A stretch of 64,000 bases of DNA, from positions 1,178,001-1,242,000 of the forward strand of contig NZ_LAQQ01000001.1 in the NCBI RefSeq assembly GCF_000971985.1, read 5' to 3'. The stretch comes from Paenibacillus dauci (GTDB taxonomy: Bacteria > Bacillota > Bacilli > Paenibacillales > Paenibacillaceae). How positions within the stretch are numbered: position 1 is the stretch's first letter; the number at the start of each line of letters is the position of its first letter. The translations under genes and the position numbers were made by a program. The notes below the pieces were generated by a model, which worked only from the letters and a program-made list of their open reading frames with translations, made no database searches and had not been told where the DNA came from. Below are positions 55,330-63,196 of this stretch, piece by piece.

Positions 55330-55368
55330 TGTTTTTGCACGTCCGTATTTCGGGCTGATGCAAAAACA
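55330..55368 (-). repeat. Long hairpin in the yqeM leader
   Basis: TGTTTTTGCA and TGCAAAAACA pair (10 bp), with inner GTCCG/CGGGC and a 5-base loop. It sits directly against the cvfB terminator and just above the yqeM ribosome site. Confidence 0.75.
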
Positions 55369-55405
55369 GAAAGGCTCGAACTGCATAAGGCAGTCCTCGC
55401 CTTTC
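55369..55405 (-). terminator. Intrinsic terminator after cvfB
   Basis: GAAAGGC..ACTGC with GCAGT..GCCTTTC, small symmetric inner loop, followed on the minus strand by TGTTTTTGC. Lies 32 bases after the cvfB stop. Confidence 0.82.
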
Positions 55406-55436
55406 CGTCTGTATTGGAAATCATTCGTTCATTGTA

Positions 55437-56354
55437 TTACTGGGATTCCGGCGATCCTTCAGCAGCAGGAGCATCCTTGTCCACCATACGTGTCCAGTTC
55501 TGATCCTGTACGACTACGCCTTCTTTCATCAGCTTGCCCAGAGCACGCTTGAAGGCTGCCTTACTGATCCCAAAGCGCTGCTTGATCACATCAGGCGGGG
55601 TACGATCCGAATACGGCATCGCATTGTCCGGACGATCCATCATGAAGGAGAGCAGACGCTGCGAATCTTCGTCACGTCCGATTTCCTTGCGCTGGATCAT
55701 GGACAGATTGAGACGTCCGTCTTCTTCACGTACCTGGGTTACACGGACTTTGACCCGCTCACCAAGACGCAGCATCCGGCTGCGCTCGTTCTGATGAATC
55801 AGACCCAGTGCACCAAAACCGAGTACACCGCCATCTACGAGTACAAAAGTACCCATTTGCAGCGGCTTGTATACCAGTGCTTCCACCCACTCATTCATCC
55901 AGGTGGATGGTGCATGGAATACCAGCGGACTGAACTCTTCTTCACCTGCAAGACGGGCCAGCAGACGACCCTGACGATCATGCTGCATCACCACATAGAC
56001 TTCGTCACCGATCTGCGGACGCAGTTCGGGCTTCTCCGGCAGTTCACTCATTGGCAGCAGCAGTTGGCGCCCCAGTCCCATTTCCAGAAATGCACCCAAA
56101 CGCGGATGCAGATCGGCAATTTTGAGCTTGCCCAGTTCACCGAAGGTCAGCAGCGGCTTTTTCATGGTAGCCGCCAGGCGATCTTCGGTATCATGGAAAA
56201 TAAAGACCTCTACCTGGTCGCCTACTTTTACTTTGCCGATCAATTCACTGTAGTGCATCAAGACTTCCTGTTCACCATCGAGCAGGAAGAAGCCATACGG
56301 GGATACTTCACGCCCTATGGGAAGCGTAACAATGGTTCCTGCTTCCAGGCTCAT
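55437..56354 (-). CDS. cvfB: S1-domain RNA-binding protein CvfB (YitL)
   Basis: 305-residue protein with three S1-like RNA-binding domains (LPIGREVSPYGFFLLDG; LGAFLEMGLGRQLLLPMSEL; FVLVDGGVLGFGALGLIHQNE) and a C-terminal winged helix (PPDVIKQRFGISKAAFKRALGKLMKEG). In staphylococci the protein affects virulence-gene expression; in other Firmicutes its role is unclear. The ATG at 56354 overlaps the rsfS stop by 4 bases. Not found at this place in B. subtilis. Confidence 0.92.
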   Translation of the reverse strand: MSLEAGTIVTLPIGREVSPYGFFLLDGEQEVLMHYSELIGKVKVGDQVEVFIFHDTEDRLAATMKKPLLTFGELGKLKIADLHPRLGAFLEMGLGRQLLLPMSELPEKPELRPQIGDEVYVVMQHDRQGRLLARLAGEEEFSPLVFHAPSTWMNEWVEALVYKPLQMGTFVLVDGGVLGFGALGLIHQNERSRMLRLGERVKVRVTQVREEDGRLNLSMIQRKEIGRDEDSQRLLSFMMDRPDNAMPYSDRTPPDVIKQRFGISKAAFKRALGKLMKEGVVVQDQNWTRMVDKDAPAAEGSPESQ

Positions 56355-56698
56355 ACTTTCTCCACCACTTTGGCGTCAGACCACAGACGCTCGATATTGT
56401 AATATTCACGCTCATCACGATGGAAAATGTGTACTACCACATCACCAAGGTCAATCAGTATCCAGCGTGCAGCATTTACACCTTCCATACCACGGATAAC
56501 TACATCGGCGTCATGCGCGCGCTTGCGTACTTCGGATGCAATCGATTGTACCTGAGTATCGGAATTACCATGACAGATTACAAAATAGTCGGCTACCAGT
56601 GAGATTCCTCTCAGGTCCAGTGCCACCAGGTCGTGAGCTTTTATACTTTCGGCTGCGTCAATTGTCATTTGCAGCAATTGTTCCGGATTTAATGCCAT
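56351..56698 (-). CDS. rsfS: Ribosome silencing factor RsfS
   Basis: 115-residue RsfS/Iojap protein that binds L14 and blocks subunit joining in starvation. Typical stretch DLVALDLRGISLVADYFVICHGNSDTQVQSIA and WILIDLGDVVVHIFHRDEREYYNIERLW. The start at 56698 is directly after the yqeK stop, with GGAGGGAG in the end of yqeK. Overlaps cvfB (ATGA). Confidence 0.97.
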   Translation of the reverse strand: MALNPEQLLQMTIDAAESIKAHDLVALDLRGISLVADYFVICHGNSDTQVQSIASEVRKRAHDADVVIRGMEGVNAARWILIDLGDVVVHIFHRDEREYYNIERLWSDAKVVEKV

Positions 56699-57283
56699 TT
56701 AAAGTTCTCCCTCCAATTCAAGTTGTTTGACCAGATCATTTCTGGACAAAACGGTTAACGGGTAAATCACCTGACGCCGCGCGAGCAGCAGATTAATCGT
56801 GGAATCAAATCCTGCAACCAGTCCGGCTTCCAGACTGGTCTCCGCCAGACGGCGAATATGATCGACTCCCGGGAAATCGCGACCAGGTTCAATATAATCC
56901 GCGAGACAGATGACCTTTTCGAGAGTCGTCATGCCTACACGGCCGGAGGTATGATAGCGGATCGCATTGAGGATCTCCGTATCCTCAATACCATATTCGG
57001 TCTCGGCGACATAAGCACCGATCTCCGAATGCCATAGCGGCTTGTCGTATAACAGCAGTTCATCATTGAGCGCCTTGTCGCGAAGCAGCTGCTCCTGACG
57101 GTCACTCGGCCAGTATTTGGCTACATCATGCAGAATAGCGGCAATATCAGCCTTGTCGGGATCGGCTCCATAACGCCGGGCGAGCACAACAGCAGACTGC
57201 ATGACACCCTCGGTATGGCGCCAGCGTTTTTCCGGCATTTGAGAGGAGACGGATTGAATGAGTTCAGCGCGTGTCAGATTCAT
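56699..57283 (-). CDS. yqeK: HD-domain phosphohydrolase YqeK
   Basis: 194-residue HD protein; family members hydrolyse diadenosine tetraphosphate symmetrically. HD motif ILHDVAKYW with upstream RWRHTEGVMQSAVVLA (His) and downstream LWHSEIGAYV and AIRYHTSGRVGM. The ATG at 57283 has AAGAGGAG and overlaps the end of nadD by 20 bases; longer in-frame starts inside nadD have no ribosome site. Between nadD and rsfS, as in B. subtilis. Confidence 0.94.
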   Translation of the reverse strand: MNLTRAELIQSVSSQMPEKRWRHTEGVMQSAVVLARRYGADPDKADIAAILHDVAKYWPSDRQEQLLRDKALNDELLLYDKPLWHSEIGAYVAETEYGIEDTEILNAIRYHTSGRVGMTTLEKVICLADYIEPGRDFPGVDHIRRLAETSLEAGLVAGFDSTINLLLARRQVIYPLTVLSRNDLVKQLELEGEL

Positions 57284-57857
57284 AGATGCCACTCCTCTTG
57301 ATATATTCATACACATGATCGTGCACCATATAACGAATTGTTTTTCCGGCAGCGAGACGTTCACGGATGTCTGTGGAAGAGATATCCACCTGTGGCATAT
57401 TGACCAGTATCACCCGCGGCTGCAGATAGGCAGGCATCGTCTCTGTATGAATAACCGAACCCGGGCGTCCCACGCCGACAAATGTCAGACGTTCGGCCAG
57501 TTCTTCGATACCATGCCATTCGGTCAGCGAATTCACCATGTCCGCTCCGATAATAAAGTAGAATTCGTGCTGGTCATATCGCTCCTGCAGCGCACGAATG
57601 GTCTCAATCGTATAGGATATACCACCGCGCACCAGCTCGATATCCAGCGTACGGAATGCCGGATTGGTGCCAATTGCCTGCTCTACCATTTCCAGACGCT
57701 GTTCACCGCTCACGCCGGCCGCATGCTTGTGCGGCGGAACATGTGACGGCATAAACCAGACTTCATCCAGTCCGCAGCCTTCCAGCGCAGCCTCTGCGGC
57801 CAGCATATGCCCGATATGCACAGGATCGAATGTACCTCCCATAATACCGACTTTCAT
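57264..57857 (-). CDS. nadD: Nicotinate-nucleotide adenylyltransferase
   Basis: 197-residue enzyme making deamido-NAD from nicotinate mononucleotide and ATP. Nucleotidyltransferase motifs GGTFDPVHIGHM (about 7-18) and ISSTDIRERLAAG near the C-terminus, with MPSHVPPHK between. The start at 57857 has a GGTGGTGGG stretch as a moderate ribosome site. Overlaps yqeK. Confidence 0.97.
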   Translation of the reverse strand: MKVGIMGGTFDPVHIGHMLAAEAALEGCGLDEVWFMPSHVPPHKHAAGVSGEQRLEMVEQAIGTNPAFRTLDIELVRGGISYTIETIRALQERYDQHEFYFIIGADMVNSLTEWHGIEELAERLTFVGVGRPGSVIHTETMPAYLQPRVILVNMPQVDISSTDIRERLAAGKTIRYMVHDHVYEYIKRSGIYESDTR

Positions 57858-57905
57858 GAACCCACCACCGAATCATTTTTTATTCCTGCAGACCGGCTAC
57901 CTGTA

Positions 57906-58202
57906 TTAACCTCTTGGCAGTTCGATTTGCTTGTGATCTTTGGACTCTTTGTACAGAATGATCGTACGACCGATTACCTGTACCAGTTCTGCACCTGCAC
58001 CTTCAGCCAGCTGCTCTGCCAGATCTTTTGGCTCTTCCAGGCAGTTGTTGAGTACAGATACCTTCATCAGTTCGCGCGTCTCGATCGCATCAACTACGTG
58101 ACGAACGATTCCTTCATTCATACCGGCTTTGCCGATTTGGAAAATCGGATCGAGATGGTGCGCCTGACTGCGCAAAAAACGTTTTTGTTTTCCAGTTAAC
58201 AT
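57906..58202 (-). CDS. yhbY: CRM-domain RNA-binding protein YhbY
   Basis: 98-residue single CRM domain protein associated with ribosome assembly. The hallmark loop is IGKAGMNEGIVRHV, with LTGKQKRFLRSQAHHLDPIFQ at the start and VIGRTIILYKES at the end. The start at 58202 has AAGGGGA. Between aroE and nadD in the usual order. Confidence 0.96.
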   Translation of the reverse strand: MLTGKQKRFLRSQAHHLDPIFQIGKAGMNEGIVRHVVDAIETRELMKVSVLNNCLEEPKDLAEQLAEGAGAELVQVIGRTIILYKESKDHKQIELPRG

Positions 58203-58223
58203 TGAATATCCCCTTAATTATAA

Positions 58224-59096
58224 TTAATGATTTTCATGGTTCAGAGCTTCCAGCACCGCACTGTGCATCAGTGAGACCGGTGCATCCTGACCTGTCCAGT
58301 ATTCATACGCATACGCGCCCTGATAGATGAACATGCCCAAGCCGCCTACCGTACGACAGCCCCGGATACGTGCTTCACGCAATAGACGCGTCTCCATCGG
58401 ATTGTAAATGAGGTCACTGACAATAATGCCTTCTGGAATCTGCTCGGCTGCCACAGGCGTCTCGTCCACATTCGGATGCATTCCGATCGAGGTCGTATTA
58501 ATGAGTATATCGGTCTGCGGCAGATACTGCTTCAGCTCTTCATACGTGGCTGTCTGCATTGCTGCACCGGATGTATTCAGCTCCTCGATCAATTGCACAG
58601 CTTTATCGACTGTACGATTGATGATCGTAATCCCGGCTACTTTTTCCTTGAGCAGCGCGTAGATAATTCCCCGGGCTGCTCCGCCCGCACCGAGAACGGT
58701 AACCTGCTTGCCAGTCAGCTCGCCCGCTTCTTCGCGAAGAGAGCGTACATAGCCGATACCGTCGGTATTGTAGCCTTTCATGCGACCATCACGAATAACC
58801 ACCGTATTCACCGCACCGCAGCTGATGGCCGATTCATCCAGCTCATCAAGCAGCTTCATGATTTCTACTTTGTGTGGAATCGTAACGTTAAAGCCTGCAA
58901 ACCCAAGCGCTTTGGCACCAGTGACCGCCTCGGCCAGATGATCGGGCTTTACATGGAGCGGTACATACATTCCAGGCAGTCCAGCTGCTTCGAGCGCAAT
59001 ATTATGCATAACCGGAGACATGGAATGACCGATTGGGTCACCCATAACTCCAAGCAGCAGAGCATTTGATTTATTTTCCTGATTCCGGTCAGTCAT
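58224..59096 (-). CDS. aroE: Shikimate dehydrogenase
   Basis: 290-residue NADPH enzyme of aromatic amino acid synthesis. Substrate motif GDPIGHSMSPVMHN (about 19-32), FAGFNVTIPHKVEIM (catalytic Lys), NTDGIGYVRSL, and the nucleotide loop VLGAGGAARGIIYALL. The start at 59096 (MTDRNQENKS) follows GAGGAGGA; the in-frame ATG 18 bases above lies within that site. 31 bases after yqeH. Confidence 0.96.
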   Translation of the reverse strand: MTDRNQENKSNALLLGVMGDPIGHSMSPVMHNIALEAAGLPGMYVPLHVKPDHLAEAVTGAKALGFAGFNVTIPHKVEIMKLLDELDESAISCGAVNTVVIRDGRMKGYNTDGIGYVRSLREEAGELTGKQVTVLGAGGAARGIIYALLKEKVAGITIINRTVDKAVQLIEELNTSGAAMQTATYEELKQYLPQTDILINTTSIGMHPNVDETPVAAEQIPEGIIVSDLIYNPMETRLLREARIRGCRTVGGLGMFIYQGAYAYEYWTGQDAPVSLMHSAVLEALNHENH

Positions 59097-59127
59097 TATT
59101 CTCATCCTCCTCATAACTTAGAGATGA

Positions 59128-60255
59128 TCAGATCAGCGACGGACGCATCATCACTTTTACGCCTTTTGGCAGGTGTACAGCGACCAGCGCACCTTCCGTA
59201 CTGTTGGCTTTGATCCAGCCCAGTCCGGAGATAAAGATATCTGTCGGTTTGCCTTTTGGAATACGCAATTCGTGGCGTGTCCATGCCGGCAGCTTGTCCA
59301 GATCCGCTTTGACCGGCGGAGCCAGCATAACCCCTGCATGATTGGCGAACAGCTCGTCTGCACGTTCCAGCTTGGTCCGGTGGATTTTGAGACGATTATT
59401 TAAATAGAAGGTAAAGGACTGATGCCCTCCCTGCACAAAGTCAAATCGTGCCATAGCACCGAAGAACAGCGATTGCCCTTCATTCAATTGATATACGAGC
59501 GGCTTGAGCGGTTTGTCCGGCATAATCGCTGCCAGATCCTGCTTGGTTACCAGCTCGGTATAACGGGATTCATATACAATTCCCGGTGTATCAATAATAT
59601 AATGGCCATCATCCAGCGGAATATTTACCGTATCCAGTGTAGTACCCGGATAACGGGAAGTGGTCAACTCTTCTTCCAGATCACTATAATCGGAGATCAG
59701 ACGGTTAATCAGTGTCGATTTGCCAACATTGGTTGCTCCGACTACGTACACATCACGGTTACCACGCATCGAACCGACAATATCCAGTAGACGGTCAAAG
59801 CCGGTATTCTGCTTGGCACTGCACAGTACGATATCTTCTACTTTGAGTCCGAGCTCCTTGGCTTCCTTCTGAACCCAGTTACGGATTTTGTTCCAGTTGG
59901 TTACTTTGGGCAGCAGATCCGTTTTGTTCACAGCGAGTACTACCGGGTTATTGCCTACAAAGCGCTGTAATCCCGAGATGACACTGCCATGAAAATCGAA
60001 CAGGTCGACAATATGGATTACCAGAGCATCCTGTTCCCCTACTTGACCAAGCAGACGTAAGAATTCACTCTGATCTACCGTTACTGTCGACGATTCATTG
60101 TAGTTGCGTATACGGAAACAGCGCTGACACAGCAGTGGTGTCCGTTCAAGCGCCTGTGCCGGTATATAGCCCGGATGATCCGGGGATTCGGTCTGCAGCA
60201 CAATACCGCAGCCGCTGCATTTGGTTCCAGCGGTTAATCCGCTCAATTCTGTCAT
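59128..60255 (-). CDS. yqeH: Ribosome biogenesis GTPase YqeH
   Basis: 375-residue circularly permuted GTPase needed for 30S assembly. N-terminal zinc finger CSGCGIVLQTE..LLCQRCFRI, then the permuted G motifs: NKTDLLP (G4) before GATNVGKSTLINRLI (G1) and DTPGI (G3). The C-terminal domain ends LPKGVKVMMRPSLI. The start at 60255 overlaps the yqeG stop by 4 bases (ATGA type). Confidence 0.97.
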   Translation of the reverse strand: MTELSGLTAGTKCSGCGIVLQTESPDHPGYIPAQALERTPLLCQRCFRIRNYNESSTVTVDQSEFLRLLGQVGEQDALVIHIVDLFDFHGSVISGLQRFVGNNPVVLAVNKTDLLPKVTNWNKIRNWVQKEAKELGLKVEDIVLCSAKQNTGFDRLLDIVGSMRGNRDVYVVGATNVGKSTLINRLISDYSDLEEELTTSRYPGTTLDTVNIPLDDGHYIIDTPGIVYESRYTELVTKQDLAAIMPDKPLKPLVYQLNEGQSLFFGAMARFDFVQGGHQSFTFYLNNRLKIHRTKLERADELFANHAGVMLAPPVKADLDKLPAWTRHELRIPKGKPTDIFISGLGWIKANSTEGALVAVHLPKGVKVMMRPSLI

Positions 60256-60779
60256 TTATTGCGTTCCTCCTCAGACCATAAGCCTTTTTTGCGAAGTCTT
60301 GTTCTTGCCAGCCGTTCCACCTGACGATTAAACCGGGTTCGCCAGCCCTCTTCATTGAGAGCGATAGGCAGCACCAGAACTGTGAATAAGCCCAGACGAT
60401 TCCCTCCATACACATCCGTCAACAGCTGATCCCCCACAACGATCGTCTGATCATCGCGGCAGTTCATCAATTTCATCGCCTTCCGGAAAGGGGCATTGGA
60501 CGGCTTACGTGCTGCATGCACGAACTTAATATCCAGCGGAGTCGCAAACAGGGACACCCTGTCCATTTTGTTATTGGATACAATAATCAGTTCAAATCCG
60601 TACTTTTTTACTTTGGCGAACCATTCTATCAGTTCAGGCGTAGCTGCAGGTGATTTGGCACCAACCAGTGTATTATCAAGGTCTGTAATGATCCCCCGAT
60701 ACCCCTGGGCGTACAGCTTTTCCAGATTAATATCAAATACAGTGTTTACACGTAATTTAGGAATGAGCAATTCAAACAA
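60252..60779 (-). CDS. yqeG: HAD-family phosphatase YqeG
   Basis: 175-residue HAD IIIA phosphatase. Motif I DLDNTLVGAK, motif II IIVSNN, motif III KPSNAPFRKA and motif IV VVGDQLLTDV are all present. Physiological substrate uncertain; relatives include phosphatidylglycerophosphatases. The start is TTG at 60779, decided by GAGGTGA 8 bases above. First gene of the yqeG-yqeH-aroE-yhbY-nadD-yqeK-rsfS-cvfB operon. Confidence 0.94.
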   Translation of the reverse strand: MFELLIPKLRVNTVFDINLEKLYAQGYRGIITDLDNTLVGAKSPAATPELIEWFAKVKKYGFELIIVSNNKMDRVSLFATPLDIKFVHAARKPSNAPFRKAMKLMNCRDDQTIVVGDQLLTDVYGGNRLGLFTVLVLPIALNEEGWRTRFNRQVERLARTRLRKKGLWSEEERNK

Positions 60780-60808
60780 GCTTTATTCACCTCGATTTCA
60801 TACGACAA

Positions 60809-60838
60809 ACTATATCATAAATTTAACCACTCTGACAA
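60809..60838 (-). promoter_or_regulatory. SigA promoter of the yqeG operon
   Basis: TTGTCA (60838-60833), 18 bases, TATAGT (60814-60809); five of six in each box. Its -35 overlaps the T-run of the terminator of the preceding gene. Confidence 0.75.
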
Positions 60839-60862
60839 AAAGAAACGCCGCTATGCGGCGTT
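60832..60862 (-). terminator. Intrinsic terminator after the transglutaminase gene
   Basis: AACGCCGC/GCGGCGTT stem with 3-base loop and TTTCTTTTTG on the minus strand. Lies about 115 bases after the stop codon. Confidence 0.93.
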
Positions 60863-60976
60863 ATTTTGAACTTCATGGTATTTTTTTGATCGGGATACTC
60901 TGGCTCTTTTGTGACCATAATACAATAAAGGATAATACTCTATCGAGATCGTCCAATACGCACTTTATTCATTATA

Positions 60977-63196
60977 CTACTTTGCGGCAGATTTGCGCCA
61001 TAACTTTCGTAAATCCTGTACATACTGTTTCATGGATACCCATTCGTCCTCGGTGACAACTTCCGGACTATACTTCGCCCGTTCGAACAGAGCCAGCATC
61101 TTATCCAGTACTCCGCCCAGCTCGGGACGCATTTCCCGCCACCTGCTTACGGATTCTCTCAGCGTCTCATGGGATTGACGGTCCATGCCATGCCGCTTCA
61201 TCCAGCTCAGCCAGCGCTTGGATTCCTCCATGACTTTTTGCTGTGGTGTCATCGGTTCTCCATAGCGTATACGCATGTATGCAGCTTTGAGTTGGCGGCG
61301 ATAACGATACAGCATAAATCCCGCCCAGGCAACGATCAGAACCAATGCGCTCCAGATAATCGCAGGATGCACAGTATAATCAGAAGCTTGTACCGGTGTC
61401 TTGGTATCTTTTGCTTCCGGCTGCTGCGTTTCTGCTTCCGGCTCCGGTGTATCCGGAGTTGCTGCAGGTGTCTGTACATTCTCAGTCAGCAGCGGCATAT
61501 CAAATCCTGGTGTTGCTTCGACCGGAATCCAGCCATAACCGGCAAAATAAATTTCTGCCCAGGAATGAGCATCTGCATTGGTTACGGTATATTCCGTTGC
61601 ACCGTCCGGGAAATAGTCATTGGTGACATAACCGGATGCCTGACCAGGAGCATAACCTTTTACCCAGCGTGCCGGAATATCCAGCGAACGTGCCATCATA
61701 ACCATAGCGGTGGAATAATAATCACAATATCCTTCTTTGATCTCAAACAAAAAGCTATCGACAAAGTCGCTGCTTTTTTTACGGGACAAATCGGGATTGT
61801 TGGTATAGGCATAATTGTTTTGCAAATACTGCTGCAGCAGTTCGATCTTGCGATAAGGCGTCTCTGCCGAAGCCGTTACTTCCTTCGCCAGATCTTTGAC
61901 CCGTTTGGGGAAATCTGATGGAACCTGCAAATACGGCTCCAGTGATTTGCCTTCATACAGCTGATTATAGGTTTCATTTTCAAGCTTGGTTATCGGAACA
62001 ACCGGTACTCGGGAGACGAGCGAATAGGATTCGGGATACTGGCGATTCTGCCGGGTCTGGCTCCAGTGAACTTCCCCATTGTTACTGCGCCAGTCCAGTT
62101 GGCTCGTATCGTCCCCACCATTCACATCTTCGATACGGGCAATCGTATAAGCACCGAATAGCACCGGATATGTCGTCTTATTGTCGGACAGCATTTTGAC
62201 CTGCTGTTTGACTGTACGCTTCTCTACATCCGAACTTTCATCCAGGGACAGATTGTCGCCAGCTTCTACCGGGTCCAGTTCCCTCCAGCCATTACTGGAA
62301 CGGTCAATCCAGCCTGTACCCGAATAAGCCAGTCGGGTCTCCCCGCGCCAGTAACTACGGCTAGTAGTGTTTACTGTCATTACCGGCGTATAGTCAAAGT
62401 TGAATCCGCCACCCAGATTGGAGTCTTCTCGGCTGTAACCGGACGAAGCACCCTGACCATTCAGCGGACTGGATCCATTGATCGTAATTACCGACTCTCC
62501 GCGCCAATTTTTCCAGGCGGTATATGGATCTTTGAGTGTCGGTTGAATCTCCGGCATATTGATTCCGGCGAGCAGTACAATCGAAAAAATCACCGCAATA
62601 TTGAATATAATTTTTAGCGGGTATCTACGAAGATGCTTCCAGCCCTTGGGGAATCTTTCCTGAAAATAACGGAAATGATTACTAACAAGCCAGCCCATTC
62701 CAGCAAATACGACCCATGCCACTTCCTGCCATAATGTTGCCGAAGTAAAAGAATCCAGTACCGCGAGCGCCAGAATATTCGTACCAACGAACATAATAAT
62801 CGCCCGGCGCGACGTACCAATACGCGCGGACACCTCTAGCAACACCCAGGCCGAGATGACAAACCATACATACGACCGAAGCGTCTCAATGAATAGCTCC
62901 AGATTCGAAGTAAAAGACTCGCCCGGCTGCCAGAAAAAGATCCCGTTATAATCAAGAGCATAATAGACGACCACAATCACAGCGACCAGCTTGATCAGCA
63001 GTCGGTACCAGGCATTCACCGGCAGTATAATATCTATAACCGCAACAGCAGCCATCGTTCCGAGTACAAGCAGCGTCGTCTCGGTATACCAGATGTCTGC
63101 TGCATATTGAATCCATTGATAAGCAATAATCATTACCCACAGCAGACACAGTGAGTAATACCAGGAGCTTCGAATACCGCTCCACCATTTCATCAT
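60977..63196 (-). CDS. Membrane transglutaminase (TgpA/DUF3488 type)
   Basis: 739-residue membrane protein. Six or so N-terminal helices (about 10-210), a large outer loop with a transglutaminase-like core (KEGYCDYYSTAMVMMARSLDIPARWVKGY with the Cys, ADAHSWAEIYFAGYGWIPVEATPG with His and Asp/Glu), a Pro/Glu-rich linker, another helix near 620 and a cytoplasmic tail (DUF4129-like). Role unproven; in other bacteria such proteins are outside-facing and tied to a MoxR ATPase and DUF58 partner. The start at 63196 overlaps the DUF58 stop by 4 bases (63193-63196). Confidence 0.9.
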   Translation of the reverse strand: MMKWWSGIRSSWYYSLCLLWVMIIAYQWIQYAADIWYTETTLLVLGTMAAVAVIDIILPVNAWYRLLIKLVAVIVVVYYALDYNGIFFWQPGESFTSNLELFIETLRSYVWFVISAWVLLEVSARIGTSRRAIIMFVGTNILALAVLDSFTSATLWQEVAWVVFAGMGWLVSNHFRYFQERFPKGWKHLRRYPLKIIFNIAVIFSIVLLAGINMPEIQPTLKDPYTAWKNWRGESVITINGSSPLNGQGASSGYSREDSNLGGGFNFDYTPVMTVNTTSRSYWRGETRLAYSGTGWIDRSSNGWRELDPVEAGDNLSLDESSDVEKRTVKQQVKMLSDNKTTYPVLFGAYTIARIEDVNGGDDTSQLDWRSNNGEVHWSQTRQNRQYPESYSLVSRVPVVPITKLENETYNQLYEGKSLEPYLQVPSDFPKRVKDLAKEVTASAETPYRKIELLQQYLQNNYAYTNNPDLSRKKSSDFVDSFLFEIKEGYCDYYSTAMVMMARSLDIPARWVKGYAPGQASGYVTNDYFPDGATEYTVTNADAHSWAEIYFAGYGWIPVEATPGFDMPLLTENVQTPAATPDTPEPEAETQQPEAKDTKTPVQASDYTVHPAIIWSALVLIVAWAGFMLYRYRRQLKAAYMRIRYGEPMTPQQKVMEESKRWLSWMKRHGMDRQSHETLRESVSRWREMRPELGGVLDKMLALFERAKYSPEVVTEDEWVSMKQYVQDLRKLWRKSAAK

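Noticed and set aside
54540-55424. Longer version of the yqeM-like protein starting at 55424
   Set aside because: Its first 38 codons cover the cvfB terminator and a hairpin and do not match the family start; GTG at 55310 is better supported.
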